This document shows, in pieces, positions 1 through 7,368 of a DNA stretch of 39,203 nucleotides. Numbering within the stretch: the stretch's first letter is position 1; each line of letters starts with the position of its first letter. The DNA is taken from the IMG/VR virus record IMGVR_UViG_3300017917_003651, positions 1 to 39,203 of that record. One strand, 5' to 3'. Origin of the DNA: a virus. A program made the position numbers and the translations under genes. The notes below the pieces were generated by a model that was given only the letters and a program-made list of their open reading frames with translations, did not search any database and was not told the DNA's origin.

Positions 1-51
1 TGGACAGGTAGAGATCATATCATAAGCTATGATCAAAGGCGTGCAGTCTGA
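1..51 (+). CDS. 3' end of an unidentified gene (partial)
   Basis: Frame 1 is open from the window edge to a TGA at 49-51 and encodes a 16-residue tail ending in DQRRAV. No start is in view and the stretch is too short to identify. It could be the C-terminus of an upstream phage gene or simply chance. Positions 52-96 to the next gene hold an AT-rich stretch (ATATATTTATTA, 81-92) but no clear -35 element. Confidence 0.3.
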   Translation, partial: WTGRDHIISYDQRRAV

Positions 52-96
52 TTACAACACATAAAGAAGGGTTTATTCTCATATATTTATTAATGT

Positions 97-738
97 ATGA
101 GTAGATATAAACAAATATGTAGTGAATGTAAAATACATTACAAATCAAACGGACAAGGGAGTAAATATTGTTCTGCTAATTGTAGACAAATAGCAAGAGC
201 TAGAGATAGACAATTTACTCCCTGTTCTTATTGCTTTAAAGATGTTAGATATTTTCCTAATAGTGAACATAAAAATAAGAAAAATATTTTTTGTTCTAAT
301 AAATGTCAAGGAGAATGGATGAAAACCAACTCCCAAACCCTTCAATTAGCTAAAAGAGCCAATAAAGCAAGAGAATCTAGAGATGAAAACTCAATAAAAA
401 AAGGATTAGAAACTAGAAAAAAGAATGGAAATGTTATTGATTGGGATAAAGCAGGATGGAAACAATATTGGAAAAGATGTGATTGGTTGACTAGAAAAAT
501 TAGAAAACAGATGTTAGAAAATTGGGATGGTTATGATTATATTAGTGGAGATTATATTAAAAATAATTTAAATCTACATTATAGCCATGGTGACTATCCT
601 ACATTAGATCATATCAAACCTAGATCTCAATGTTTTAGAGAAGGTTTATCCCCATATGAAGCAACAAAACCAGAAAATCTAGCATGGACTACAAGAAAAA
701 ACAACAGTAAAAAACATAATAAAAATTTGGAAAATTAA
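97..738 (+). CDS. HNH endonuclease with N-terminal zinc-binding cysteines
   Basis: This 213-residue protein is probably a free-standing HNH homing-type endonuclease that cuts DNA. The N-terminal 75 residues carry two Cys-rich zinc-binding units: CSECKIHY followed by KYCSANCR, then CSYCFK followed by FCSNKCQ. The C-terminal part has the HNH core: TLDHIKPRS near residue 171, an Asn in ENLAWTT, then NNSKKHNKN at the end. Lys/Arg-rich segments join the two halves. The start is ATG 97, seven bases after an AT-rich stretch. It lies immediately upstream of the tRNA-like gene, a common place for phage homing endonucleases, but nothing shows that it interrupts a gene. The family call is fairly sure; target and mobility are inference. 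Confidence 0.8.
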   Translation: MSRYKQICSECKIHYKSNGQGSKYCSANCRQIARARDRQFTPCSYCFKDVRYFPNSEHKNKKNIFCSNKCQGEWMKTNSQTLQLAKRANKARESRDENSIKKGLETRKKNGNVIDWDKAGWKQYWKRCDWLTRKIRKQMLENWDGYDYISGDYIKNNLNLHYSHGDYPTLDHIKPRSQCFREGLSPYEATKPENLAWTTRKNNSKKHNKNLEN

Positions 739-755
739 ATAAAATTTATTATATT
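727..755 (+). promoter_or_regulatory. Promoter of the tRNA-like gene
   Basis: TTGGAA (727-732), 17 bases, then TATATT (750-755). This is the same arrangement as the other promoters in the window. Transcription would start about seven bases downstream, near 762, which is the first base of the tRNA-like structure. The -35 overlaps the end of the HNH gene. Confidence 0.65.
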
Positions 756-761
756 ATAAAT

Positions 762-889
762 AACCAGGTGGCGGAATGATAGACGCTAAGTAGGAATGGA
801 TGTAAGGTCACGCAGCATGAGTAGGAGTCGGAGCCTACACTACGAGTTCGAAGTACAAGAACATATAGGTTCAAATCCTATCCTGGTTA
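762..889 (+). tRNA. tRNA-like gene, leucine-type D arm, abnormally long (128 nt)
   Basis: The two ends form a seven-pair acceptor stem: AACCAGG (762-768) with CCTGGTT (882-888). The T arm is ATAGG-TTCAAAT-CCTAT (865-881), with a canonical TTCAAAT loop. The D arm (GCG at 771-773, CGC at 784-786) resembles class II leucine tRNAs. Between the D and T arms lie 78 bases instead of the usual 30 or so. That segment holds a GTAGGA direct repeat (790-795 and 821-826), a GTAGG/CCTAC hairpin (821-838) and a possible variable arm GTTC/GAAC (846-862). No clean 5-bp stem with a 7-base anticodon loop is visible, so the anticodon cannot be assigned. CCA is not encoded. It may be a tRNA with an insertion, a degenerate tRNA, or a tRNA-shaped RNA with another role. 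Confidence 0.6.
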
Positions 890-912
890 CAAAAAAAAAT
901 AAGAGAATAAAA

Positions 913-1125
913 ATGGATATTTTTAGTAAAAAATTTGAATTAATGTGCTATGTAAAAGACCAAAGAGCTTTAAAGGGTGTTTGTAAGTACGAAGATGTTT
1001 GTGAAAAATTTGATAAAAACTTACTTACAGAAGTAATGGTACAAGAAAATTTAATAGGGTATGATTTAAATAACCCCGAAGGACTAGATTGGACTGAGAT
1101 AGGTTGGAAGGAAATGGACATCTAA
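913..1125 (+). CDS. Small acidic protein of unknown function
   Basis: A 70-residue protein beginning MDIFSKKFELM, rich in Asp and Glu, with Trp residues near the C-terminus. An upstream in-frame ATG at 796 lies inside the tRNA-like gene, so ATG 913 is the likelier start. AAGAGAATAAAA precedes it. It ends 11 bases before the thioesterase start and shares its transcription unit. I do not recognise a family. Confidence 0.6.
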   Translation: MDIFSKKFELMCYVKDQRALKGVCKYEDVCEKFDKNLLTEVMVQENLIGYDLNNPEGLDWTEIGWKEMDI

Positions 1126-1136
1126 AAGAGAATTAT

Positions 1137-1538
1137 ATGGATCTATTATCAACACACCCAGTTAAAAAATTAGATTTAGGTTTCCATGGTAATTTATTTG
1201 GTGGAAAACTTTTAAGTTGGATAGACGCAGCTGTAGCCGCTTATGCAATGGAAAAATGTAGATCCCAAAATATGATCACAATCGCTATAGATGAATGTGT
1301 ATTTAAAAAACCAGCACGCGAAAAAAATCTAGTTAAGATTTATGCTGAAGTAGCTAAAATAGGAAATACTTCCGCTACTTTTAGAGTAGAAGCTAGAGCA
1401 TATAATGTTTTTAGAGGAGATGAAGTAATTTTATTAGCAACCAACATGACTTTTGTAAGAGTTGATGATGAAGGTATGCCTATATCAATTTCAAAACAAG
1501 TAAAAGATCAATATAACCCTCCTCCAGCTAAACTTTAA
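1137..1538 (+). CDS. Hotdog-fold acyl-CoA thioesterase (YciA-like)
   Basis: This 133-residue protein belongs to the acyl-CoA thioesterase hotdog family, which hydrolyses acyl-CoA thioesters. The signature HGNLFGGKLLSWIDAAVAA near residues 17-35 corresponds to the conserved NxFGGxLLxWxD block, including the catalytic Asp. The central strands (ITIAIDECVFKKP, VKIYAEVAKIGNTS) also fit the fold, and the length is normal. The start is ATG 1137, with AAGAG eight bases upstream; an in-frame TTG at 1104 would overlap the previous gene. A thioesterase is unusual in a phage replication neighbourhood. It might remodel host lipid or CoA metabolism, but that is speculation. Confidence 0.85.
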   Translation: MDLLSTHPVKKLDLGFHGNLFGGKLLSWIDAAVAAYAMEKCRSQNMITIAIDECVFKKPAREKNLVKIYAEVAKIGNTSATFRVEARAYNVFRGDEVILLATNMTFVRVDDEGMPISISKQVKDQYNPPPAKL

Positions 1539-1549
1539 TATTTATAAGA

Positions 1550-1789
1550 ATGAATATAACATTTTTTTATACAAACGAATGTGGTAAATGTGCTGAATTA
1601 AAACCTATAGTTTCTGAATTTAGTGAGGCTTTAGGAATTAAAATGGTTAACACATATGAAGAAGAGTTAATTACTGAAAATTATGATGTGCAATGGGTAC
1701 CAACTTTAGTAATTGAAGATCAAAATGGTCAACATAAATTTGAAGGACCAGAAGAAATTAAAGAAGTTTTGAGAAAATTAGTTTTATGA
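1550..1789 (+). CDS. Thioredoxin/glutaredoxin-like protein
   Basis: A compact 79-residue thioredoxin-fold protein. The redox motif is CGKC at residues 11-14 after a hydrophobic first strand (ITFFYTNE). The cis-proline motif VPTL follows at about residue 50. Proteins of this size act as small dithiol reductants, and phage versions often reduce ribonucleotide reductase, although no reductase is in the window. Its stop overlaps the next gene's ATG (ATGA at 1786-1789), so the two are translationally coupled. The fold is well supported; the partner is unknown. Confidence 0.8.
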   Translation: MNITFFYTNECGKCAELKPIVSEFSEALGIKMVNTYEEELITENYDVQWVPTLVIEDQNGQHKFEGPEEIKEVLRKLVL

Positions 1790-2289
1790 TAACATTATTT
1801 ACAGAAAGAGAAATTAAAAACAAAGTAGGCGAAATTGCTTACAACATTAAAAAGAATAACCACAGTGAACCTCCCGTGTTTATATGCGTTTTAAACGGCG
1901 CATTCATGTTTTTTACGGATTTGGTAAAACAAGTAGGTGATTGCGAAATAGATTTTATAAGTGCGAAATCTTACCAAGGAACTAAACAGGGTGAAGTACT
2001 TATTGTAGATGCACTTAAAGTAGATATTGAAGGGAAAGATGTTTATTTAGTAGATGACATTTATGATTCTGGAAATACTATGAATAAATTAATCCACCAC
2101 CTTAAAGCTTATAATCCTAAATCAATAACTCCAATCACATTGTTCAAAAAACATTATTCAAATACAGATAATTTGATTTATGGTTTTGAATTAACTAATG
2201 AGCATTGGTTAGTAGGATATGGTTTAGATGCAGCAGATGGTACTAAAAGGAATCTTCCACATATACTTGGTTATTTACCTGAAGATTAA
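1786..2289 (+). CDS. Hypoxanthine-type phosphoribosyltransferase
   Basis: This 167-residue protein fits the type I phosphoribosyltransferases that join a purine base to PRPP to make a nucleotide (hypoxanthine/guanine salvage). The PRPP-binding motif VDDIYDSGNT is at residues 89-98. Upstream are the expected ICVLNGAFMF and SAKSYQG segments, and the C-terminal LVGYGLD matches the purine-binding region of HPRT. It overlaps the thioredoxin-like gene by four bases. A promoter for folE sits in its last codons. The purine specificity is inferred from the HPRT-like C-terminus. Confidence 0.85.
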   Translation: MITLFTEREIKNKVGEIAYNIKKNNHSEPPVFICVLNGAFMFFTDLVKQVGDCEIDFISAKSYQGTKQGEVLIVDALKVDIEGKDVYLVDDIYDSGNTMNKLIHHLKAYNPKSITPITLFKKHYSNTDNLIYGFELTNEHWLVGYGLDAADGTKRNLPHILGYLPED

Positions 2290-2295
2290 TATATT
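2267..2295 (+). promoter_or_regulatory. Promoter upstream of folE
   Basis: TTGGTT (2267-2272), 17 bases, TATATT (2290-2295). The -35 lies inside the end of the phosphoribosyltransferase gene and the -10 just after its stop. The folE ATG is 11 bases beyond the -10, giving a leader of only a few bases. Confidence 0.6.
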
Positions 2296-2306
2296 GAAAA
2301 TAAGTT

Positions 2307-2996
2307 ATGAATAATAAGACATTTAAATTAGATTTAGAAGTAGTTAAACAAGGATATGCAAACGGAGTTGCTCCTGGTTTTCCATTAACCGACGAGGAAA
2401 AATGGGCAATGGTTGATAAAGCAACAGAAGCATATGGTCAGTTTTTAGATGCTTTAGGATGCGATTGGAGAAATGATCCTAATTCATCCGATACTCCTCG
2501 TAGAGTAGCTAAAGCGTATGTATTTGATTTATGGAAAGGTAGATATGATTCTTTATCAGATGTTACCTCATTCCCTTCAGATGGTTATGATGGTATTGTA
2601 ATTGAAAGAAACATCCCATTAACTAGTATGTGTTCACATCACCACCAAACTATTGGAGGTGTAGTTCATATTGGTTATGTAGTAGGTGAAGGTGGTTCTG
2701 TAATTGGTTTAAGTAAATTAAATCGTATTGTTGAGCATTTTGGACGTAGAGGAGCTATTCAAGAACAATTAACATCAGCAATTCATCAAGCAGTAGATAA
2801 AATTACTGAAGGTAATAAAGGTGTTATTGTAACTGTAGTTGCAACACACAATTGTGTAAGTTGTAGAGGTGTTAAACACCAAGGTGCTTCAATGGTTACT
2901 ACCAAAGCATCAGGAGTGTTTATTGATAACAATAATTTAGCTCGTCAAGAATTTTTTGATAGTATCAAAATAAATAACGGAGGACACCAAATCTAA
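2307..2996 (+). CDS. folE: GTP cyclohydrolase I
   Basis: Converts GTP to 7,8-dihydroneopterin triphosphate, the first step of folate and of 7-deazaguanine synthesis. The 229-residue sequence has the zinc and catalytic motif MCSHHHQ near residues 108-114, the substrate block GLSKLNRIVEHF near 134-145, and the second zinc cysteine in HNCVSCRGVKHQGASMVT near 181-198. The length is normal for bacterial FolE. ATG 2307 follows the window's common start context AAATAAGTTATG. With ThyA at the right end it may boost folate for thymidylate synthesis. No queC, queD or queE gene is in the window, so a DNA-modification role is unsupported here. Confidence 0.93.
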   Translation: MNNKTFKLDLEVVKQGYANGVAPGFPLTDEEKWAMVDKATEAYGQFLDALGCDWRNDPNSSDTPRRVAKAYVFDLWKGRYDSLSDVTSFPSDGYDGIVIERNIPLTSMCSHHHQTIGGVVHIGYVVGEGGSVIGLSKLNRIVEHFGRRGAIQEQLTSAIHQAVDKITEGNKGVIVTVVATHNCVSCRGVKHQGASMVTTKASGVFIDNNNLARQEFFDSIKINNGGHQI

Positions 2997-3166
2997 TGAA
3001 GCTAGGTGGGTTTGTTGAATTAATGATTCGTATTATTACATTTGGACAAGGCCACCGAATTGCTCTTTTTATAGCTAAAAAAATGGGATATGATGATTGT
3101 GGTTGTAAAGCTAGAAAAGACAAATTAGACAAATTTTGGGATAAAGTCCTAAATAAACTAAAATGA
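2996..3166 (+). CDS. Small phage protein with CGC motif
   Basis: A 56-residue basic protein whose ATG overlaps the folE stop (TAATG). It has an N-terminal hydrophobic/basic part and a C-terminal DDCGCKARKDKLDKF segment. I recall similar short CGC/CGGC-plus-KRK segments in small phage proteins, without a known function. GGAGGA lies about 12 bases upstream, inside folE. It ends one base before the dUTPase ATG, which supports it as a real operon member. Confidence 0.65.
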   Translation: MKLGGFVELMIRIITFGQGHRIALFIAKKMGYDDCGCKARKDKLDKFWDKVLNKLK

Positions 3167-3167
3167 T

Positions 3168-3620
3168 ATGGTAAAAATTTTCGCATATAAAGAACATCCA
3201 GATGCAGTTATTCCAACTGTAGCATATGGGTCAACATCAGCTTGTTTTGACATTACTTGTACTGAAACAACAACTATTCCTGCAGGTGAATCAGCAGTAG
3301 TTCCAAATGGATTACGTTTAGTAATAAACGATTCAGAAAAATATTGGATGCAAATTCAATTACGTTCTTCAAAAGGATTTAAGTTCCCTCTTATTCCTCA
3401 CTACGGAACTGTGGATGCTGGTTATACAGGACCATTAGGTGTAAAAATTTACAACGTAGGTAAAGAACCTGTAACTATTGAAAAAGGTGAACGTTATGCT
3501 CAAATAGCAGTTATTCCTAAACCTGATTATGAAATTGTTGAGGTAGATGAAAATCAATTTGAATCTATTAAAGCAAATCAAGGTAGAGGTGATAGTGGAT
3601 TTGGTTCAAGTGGTAAGTAA
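3168..3620 (+). CDS. dut: dUTP diphosphatase (dUTPase)
   Basis: Hydrolyses dUTP to dUMP, keeping uracil out of DNA and supplying substrate for thymidylate synthase. The 150-residue trimeric-type sequence has all five motifs: SACFDIT (1), LRSSKGF (2), GTVDAGYTGPLGV (3), GERYAQIAV (4) and GRGDSGFGSSG at the C-terminus (5). Length is normal. It follows the previous gene by one base and ends before a terminator/promoter element, closing the first operon. It works with ThyA and the MazG-like protein on nucleotide pools. Confidence 0.95.
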   Translation: MVKIFAYKEHPDAVIPTVAYGSTSACFDITCTETTTIPAGESAVVPNGLRLVINDSEKYWMQIQLRSSKGFKFPLIPHYGTVDAGYTGPLGVKIYNVGKEPVTIEKGERYAQIAVIPKPDYEIVEVDENQFESIKANQGRGDSGFGSSGK

Positions 3621-3641
3621 TTTTAAAAACACTTTTAATTT

Positions 3642-3668
3642 AGGGCTTGGGAGACTGAGCCCTTTTTC
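3642..3668 (+). terminator. Rho-independent terminator after dut
   Basis: AGGGCT (3642-3647) pairs with AGCCCT (3658-3663) around a 10-base loop, followed by TTTTT. The 5' stem end and loop hold TTGGGA, the -35 of the next promoter, so one element ends one operon and begins the next. Confidence 0.75.
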
Positions 3669-3675
3669 TTATATT
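3647..3675 (+). promoter_or_regulatory. Promoter of the DNA polymerase operon
   Basis: TTGGGA (3647-3652), 17 bases, TATATT (3670-3675). The -35 is in the terminator hairpin and the -10 directly follows the T tract. The polymerase ATG begins eight bases after the -10, so the transcript would be leaderless or nearly so. Confidence 0.65.
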
Positions 3676-3683
3676 CACATTGC

Positions 3684-6350
3684 ATGTATCAAGCAGTATT
3701 TTACGATAAAGAAGAAAGACAATATTACTTACGTGATGATAGATGGGATGGATTTAAAACTATTCAACATTATCCTACTTTTTATATAGCCGATCCTGAT
3801 GGTGAATTTGTAACCCTAGAAGGCACAACAGTATCTCCAGTTAAGAAAATGGATAACTGGAAAGACCCTAAATATTATGAAAAAGATGTAGATAAGGATA
3901 CTAGATTATTAGTTGACTATTATTATGAATCAGATGAAACTCCTAAATTCCACAACATTGTATTTTTAGATATTGAGTGTGAAATTGCAGGAGCATTAAC
4001 ACCTGAAAATATTAGAAATCCTAAAGGTAAAATTACATCTATTGCTCTTTATGACAATAATTCTAAAAAATATTATTGTTTAGTTTTAGATGAAAAACAA
4101 ATAATGAGTCCTAAATCTCATAACTATAAAGAAATTATTCCTTATATTAATGAGAAAGAATTATTAAATGGATTCCTAGAATTATGGATTAAATTAGACC
4201 CTACAATTTCATCAGGATGGAATAGTGCATTTTTCGATATGCCTTATTTGTATTTCCGTATGAAACAAATTTTAGGTGAAGAAACAGCATCTTACCTGTC
4301 TCCAATAAACAAAATTATATACAACGAATATAACAGTGATGATCCGCTAACTATTGGTGGTATTAACCATTTAGATTATATGTTGTTATTTAAAAAGTTT
4401 ATCACAAAACAAGAACCATCTTATCGTTTAGGTGATATTGGTACTAAGTATGTTAAATTAGGTAAAATTGATTATGATGGTTCACTTGATAAATTATTTG
4501 TAGAGGATGTAGATAAGTTTATTGACTATAACTTACGTGACGTAGAAATTATTGTTGAATTAGAAAAAGCACAAAAATATATTGAATTAACAGTTAACAT
4601 TTGTCACTTATGTCATACTCAATATAATACAATTTACTATTCAACTATATTAAATGATGGAGCTATTCTAACTTACCTAAAACGTAAAGGAATAGTTTCA
4701 CCTAACAAACCAACCACATACAATCCAGGATTAAGAGATATTAGTGTTAAAAAAGCTAAGTTTGAATATGAAAGAGGTAATATTTCTAAAGATGAATATG
4801 ACGAAATCGTATTATTAGCTGAATATGCTGGGGGTTATTTAAAAGACCCTGTACCTGGTTTATATGAATGGGTTATTGACTTAGACTTTACTTCATTGTA
4901 CCCTTCAATTATTCGTTCTCTTAATATGGGAATTGAAACATTAGTTGGTAGAGTTGTTCATAGTGGTAAATTTGACAATCAGTGGTCATTAAAAGAATTA
5001 AAACAAATGGACCCTGAAAGAATTGTTGATATTGAAAAAATTAGAAAAGATAGAACAATTGCTGCCTCTAAAATTAAAGTAGGTGAATTAATTGAAATTA
5101 TTGAAAAAAATGATTTGTATATTTCTGCACCTGGGGTAATGTTCCGTAAAGACAAATTAAGTGTTGTTTGTGAGATTTTAGCTGACTGGTTTGCTAAACG
5201 TCAAGAATATAAACGTTTAATGAAACATGCTTATAAGGTTGATAAGGACCCTGTAATGGGAGCGTTTTATGATAAACGTCAACATGCTTATAAAATTAAA
5301 TTGAATGACGTTTATGGTGTGTTTGCTATTAATGGTTGGAGATACACTGATGGTAATAAGTTTATTTCAAAAGCAATTACTTTAACAGGCCAAAGATTAA
5401 CTCAAGAATCAATTAAATTTGTAAATGAATGGATGAATAAGGAATTAGGTACAGATAATAAAGATTATATTGTTACCTCAGATACTGACTCATTGTTTAT
5501 TCAAGTTAAAGACTTGATTTTATCTCGTAAACCAGAATTAGCTACTGCAGATCAAGAAACAATTGTACAAGAGGTACTTAAAGTTGCTACTGAGGTACAA
5601 AAATTAGCAAATGATAATTTACATATTTTAGTACAAGAATTGTTTAATGTAAAATATCCTAATGAACCTCATTATTTTGAATTAAAACAAGAGGTTGTAC
5701 TTGACAGAGGTTACTTTGCAGGTAAGAGAAGATACGCCCAACATATTGTTAATAAAGAAGGTGTTCCAACAGATGAATTAGATGTTAAAGGATTAGATTT
5801 GATGAAATCAAATTTCCCTCCATTATTCAGAAAATTTGGTGAACATATTATTAATGAAATTATGTTTGGTAAACCTAAAGTAGACATTGATAAACAAGTA
5901 CTTGATTTTAGAACATCATTAAGAACAATTGATTGGAAACAAATTTTGAAACCAACAGGTCTTAAAAAATTAAAAGAATATATTGCATCACCTCCAAGAG
6001 CTGGTGAAGTGTTTTCTAGATTAGGTAACAAATGTCCAATTAATACTAAAGCAGCTATTTACTATAATGATATCTTGAAATTTAAGGGATTAGATAAAAA
6101 ATTCCCAACATTTCAAATAGGTGATAAAATGTATATTGCTTATTTAAAAGATAATCCTTATAGAATTGATGTTGTCGGTTTCAATGGTTATAATGACCCT
6201 CCAGAATTAATGGAATTTATAGAAAAATACATAGATCGAGACGGTCTTTTTGATGGAGTTATGAAAAACAAATTAGAGTCATTATATTCCGATTTAGGAT
6301 GGGGAGCTGTAGTATTAAACCAAAACATAAACAAATTTTTTAAATTTTAA
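3684..6350 (+). CDS. Family B DNA polymerase (T4 gp43-like)
   Basis: The replicative DNA polymerase, 888 residues, with 3'-5' exonuclease and polymerase domains. Exonuclease motifs: FLDIECE (D96, E98), NSAFFD (N180-D185) and YNLRD (Y282-D286). Polymerase motifs: A, DFTSLYPSI at 401-409; B, K537 with NDVYG at 541-545; C, SDTDS at 599-603. All catalytic acids are present. The length matches T4 gp43 and no intein is apparent. ATG 3684 lies just downstream of a promoter. The sliding clamp follows after two bases, so polymerase and clamp are made together. Confidence 0.96.
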   Translation: MYQAVFYDKEERQYYLRDDRWDGFKTIQHYPTFYIADPDGEFVTLEGTTVSPVKKMDNWKDPKYYEKDVDKDTRLLVDYYYESDETPKFHNIVFLDIECEIAGALTPENIRNPKGKITSIALYDNNSKKYYCLVLDEKQIMSPKSHNYKEIIPYINEKELLNGFLELWIKLDPTISSGWNSAFFDMPYLYFRMKQILGEETASYLSPINKIIYNEYNSDDPLTIGGINHLDYMLLFKKFITKQEPSYRLGDIGTKYVKLGKIDYDGSLDKLFVEDVDKFIDYNLRDVEIIVELEKAQKYIELTVNICHLCHTQYNTIYYSTILNDGAILTYLKRKGIVSPNKPTTYNPGLRDISVKKAKFEYERGNISKDEYDEIVLLAEYAGGYLKDPVPGLYEWVIDLDFTSLYPSIIRSLNMGIETLVGRVVHSGKFDNQWSLKELKQMDPERIVDIEKIRKDRTIAASKIKVGELIEIIEKNDLYISAPGVMFRKDKLSVVCEILADWFAKRQEYKRLMKHAYKVDKDPVMGAFYDKRQHAYKIKLNDVYGVFAINGWRYTDGNKFISKAITLTGQRLTQESIKFVNEWMNKELGTDNKDYIVTSDTDSLFIQVKDLILSRKPELATADQETIVQEVLKVATEVQKLANDNLHILVQELFNVKYPNEPHYFELKQEVVLDRGYFAGKRRYAQHIVNKEGVPTDELDVKGLDLMKSNFPPLFRKFGEHIINEIMFGKPKVDIDKQVLDFRTSLRTIDWKQILKPTGLKKLKEYIASPPRAGEVFSRLGNKCPINTKAAIYYNDILKFKGLDKKFPTFQIGDKMYIAYLKDNPYRIDVVGFNGYNDPPELMEFIEKYIDRDGLFDGVMKNKLESLYSDLGWGAVVLNQNINKFFKF

Positions 6351-6352
6351 AT

Positions 6353-7096
6353 ATGATAAATAAATTAGATTTAGTAAGTATTATTTCAAAGTATTACTTA
6401 AACGGAATGAATGAGGCCGTTAAGTGGGATATTCAAGACAATAAATTAACCATCAAATTTACAGCCCCAGACAAAACAATGATTGGAGTTGTAACTTGTG
6501 ATAATTTTGAATTAGAGGATTCATCAATTGGTATTAGTAATACTTCTCAATTAAATAAGTTACTTGCTATTACAAATGGTTATTTAGAGTTGAGTTATGT
6601 TAAACAACATAAGTTAATTACTAAACTCATTATAGCAGATAATCAATTTACTTTAAATTATTCTTTAGCAGACTTAATGATTATCCCCAAATCAGGTGAA
6701 TATGTTGGTGATGAGCAATACAACATTGAAGCTACGTTAGATAATGAAAGTATAAATGCTATAGTGCGAGCAAAATCAGCTCTTGCGGAAACCGATACAG
6801 TTGTATTTCAACCTGTTATAAACGCTGCTACTTTAGAAACACAATTGGAAATGTTATTTGGTGGTAATATTGAACATTCAAATAAAGTATCATTTTATTT
6901 ACCTAATATTGAAACAAATGATTTACCTCCAATGTTTAAAGTTCATTATAATTCTAATTTAATTAAAGAAATTATGTACTGTAATAAGGATGTAGCTAAT
7001 TGTATTATGGGAATTAATTTGGATGGAGTAATGAAACTTGCATTTGATAACGGAAGTATTAAAAGTGAGTATTACCTGGTTGCAAAAGAAATATAA
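6353..7096 (+). CDS. Sliding clamp (T4 gp45-like)
   Basis: A 247-residue protein immediately after the polymerase, fitting the trimeric processivity clamp that encircles DNA and tethers the polymerase. It is recognised by its position, length (T4 gp45 is 228 residues), acidic strand-rich sequence, and a C-terminal strand pattern (GVMKLAFDN, then SEYYLVAKEI) typical of clamp domain ends. Clamp-loader subunits lie about 3 kb downstream in the same direction. There is no catalytic motif to check, so the call depends on this combination. Confidence 0.8.
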   Translation: MINKLDLVSIISKYYLNGMNEAVKWDIQDNKLTIKFTAPDKTMIGVVTCDNFELEDSSIGISNTSQLNKLLAITNGYLELSYVKQHKLITKLIIADNQFTLNYSLADLMIIPKSGEYVGDEQYNIEATLDNESINAIVRAKSALAETDTVVFQPVINAATLETQLEMLFGGNIEHSNKVSFYLPNIETNDLPPMFKVHYNSNLIKEIMYCNKDVANCIMGINLDGVMKLAFDNGSIKSEYYLVAKEI

Positions 7097-7117
7097 ATAA
7101 TATATTTATTATAAAGT

Positions 7118-7348
7118 ATGGGTTTTGAATTAATCAAGGTTGGAGACGACTTATATTCAGTCGAACGTAAAATTCCTGAACACACAGGAATAGATACAAA
7201 TTTATTTAAAGGATACACAAATACAACAAATGTTTTTAGAAAAGACGGTTTGTATTGGTTTTGTCGTTTAATTGAAGAGGCTCAAATTATTGAAGATGAG
7301 CCAATAAATGAATTACCTCCTGTTGAAACAAATTTGGAGGAGCAATAA
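7118..7348 (+). CDS. Small protein of unknown function
   Basis: A 76-residue acidic protein beginning MGFELIKVGDDL, with an aromatic centre (DGLYWFCRLIEEA) and a Glu-rich tail. It is preceded by an AT-rich stretch with TATATTTATTATAAAG before ATG 7118, a possible weak promoter. The next promoter's -35 lies within its last codons. No family recognised. Confidence 0.6.
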   Translation: MGFELIKVGDDLYSVERKIPEHTGIDTNLFKGYTNTTNVFRKDGLYWFCRLIEEAQIIEDEPINELPPVETNLEEQ

Positions 7349-7362
7349 AGATTTATTATATT
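7334..7362 (+). promoter_or_regulatory. Promoter of the groES-groEL group
   Basis: TTGGAG (7334-7339), 17 bases, TATATT (7357-7362). ATG 7369 begins six bases after the -10, so its transcript would be essentially leaderless. Downstream genes 7369, groES and groEL are one to two bases apart. Confidence 0.65.
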
Positions 7363-7368
7363 CCGGTT

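Noticed and set aside
81-92. T4-type late promoter from TATTTATA-like words (also near 1540, 30174 and 33346)
   Set aside because: The T4 late sequence TATAAATA is only present on the opposite strand, and the words are expected in AT-rich gaps.
762-889. Group I intron inside the tRNA
   Set aside because: The extra segment is far too short and lacks a group I core.
796-912. Upstream extension of the 913 gene to ATG 796
   Set aside because: It would read through the tRNA-like gene as Arg/Ser-rich residues; ATG 913 is a better start.
3547-3789. 80-codon + strand frame across the dut end and terminator
   Set aside because: It would pass through the terminator and into the polymerase gene out of frame.
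5711-6031. 106-codon open frame on the minus strand
   Set aside because: It lies opposite conserved polymerase sequence and is expected by chance; no start signal.
3684-6350. Intein in the DNA polymerase
   Set aside because: Motifs A, B and C are uninterrupted and the length is normal.
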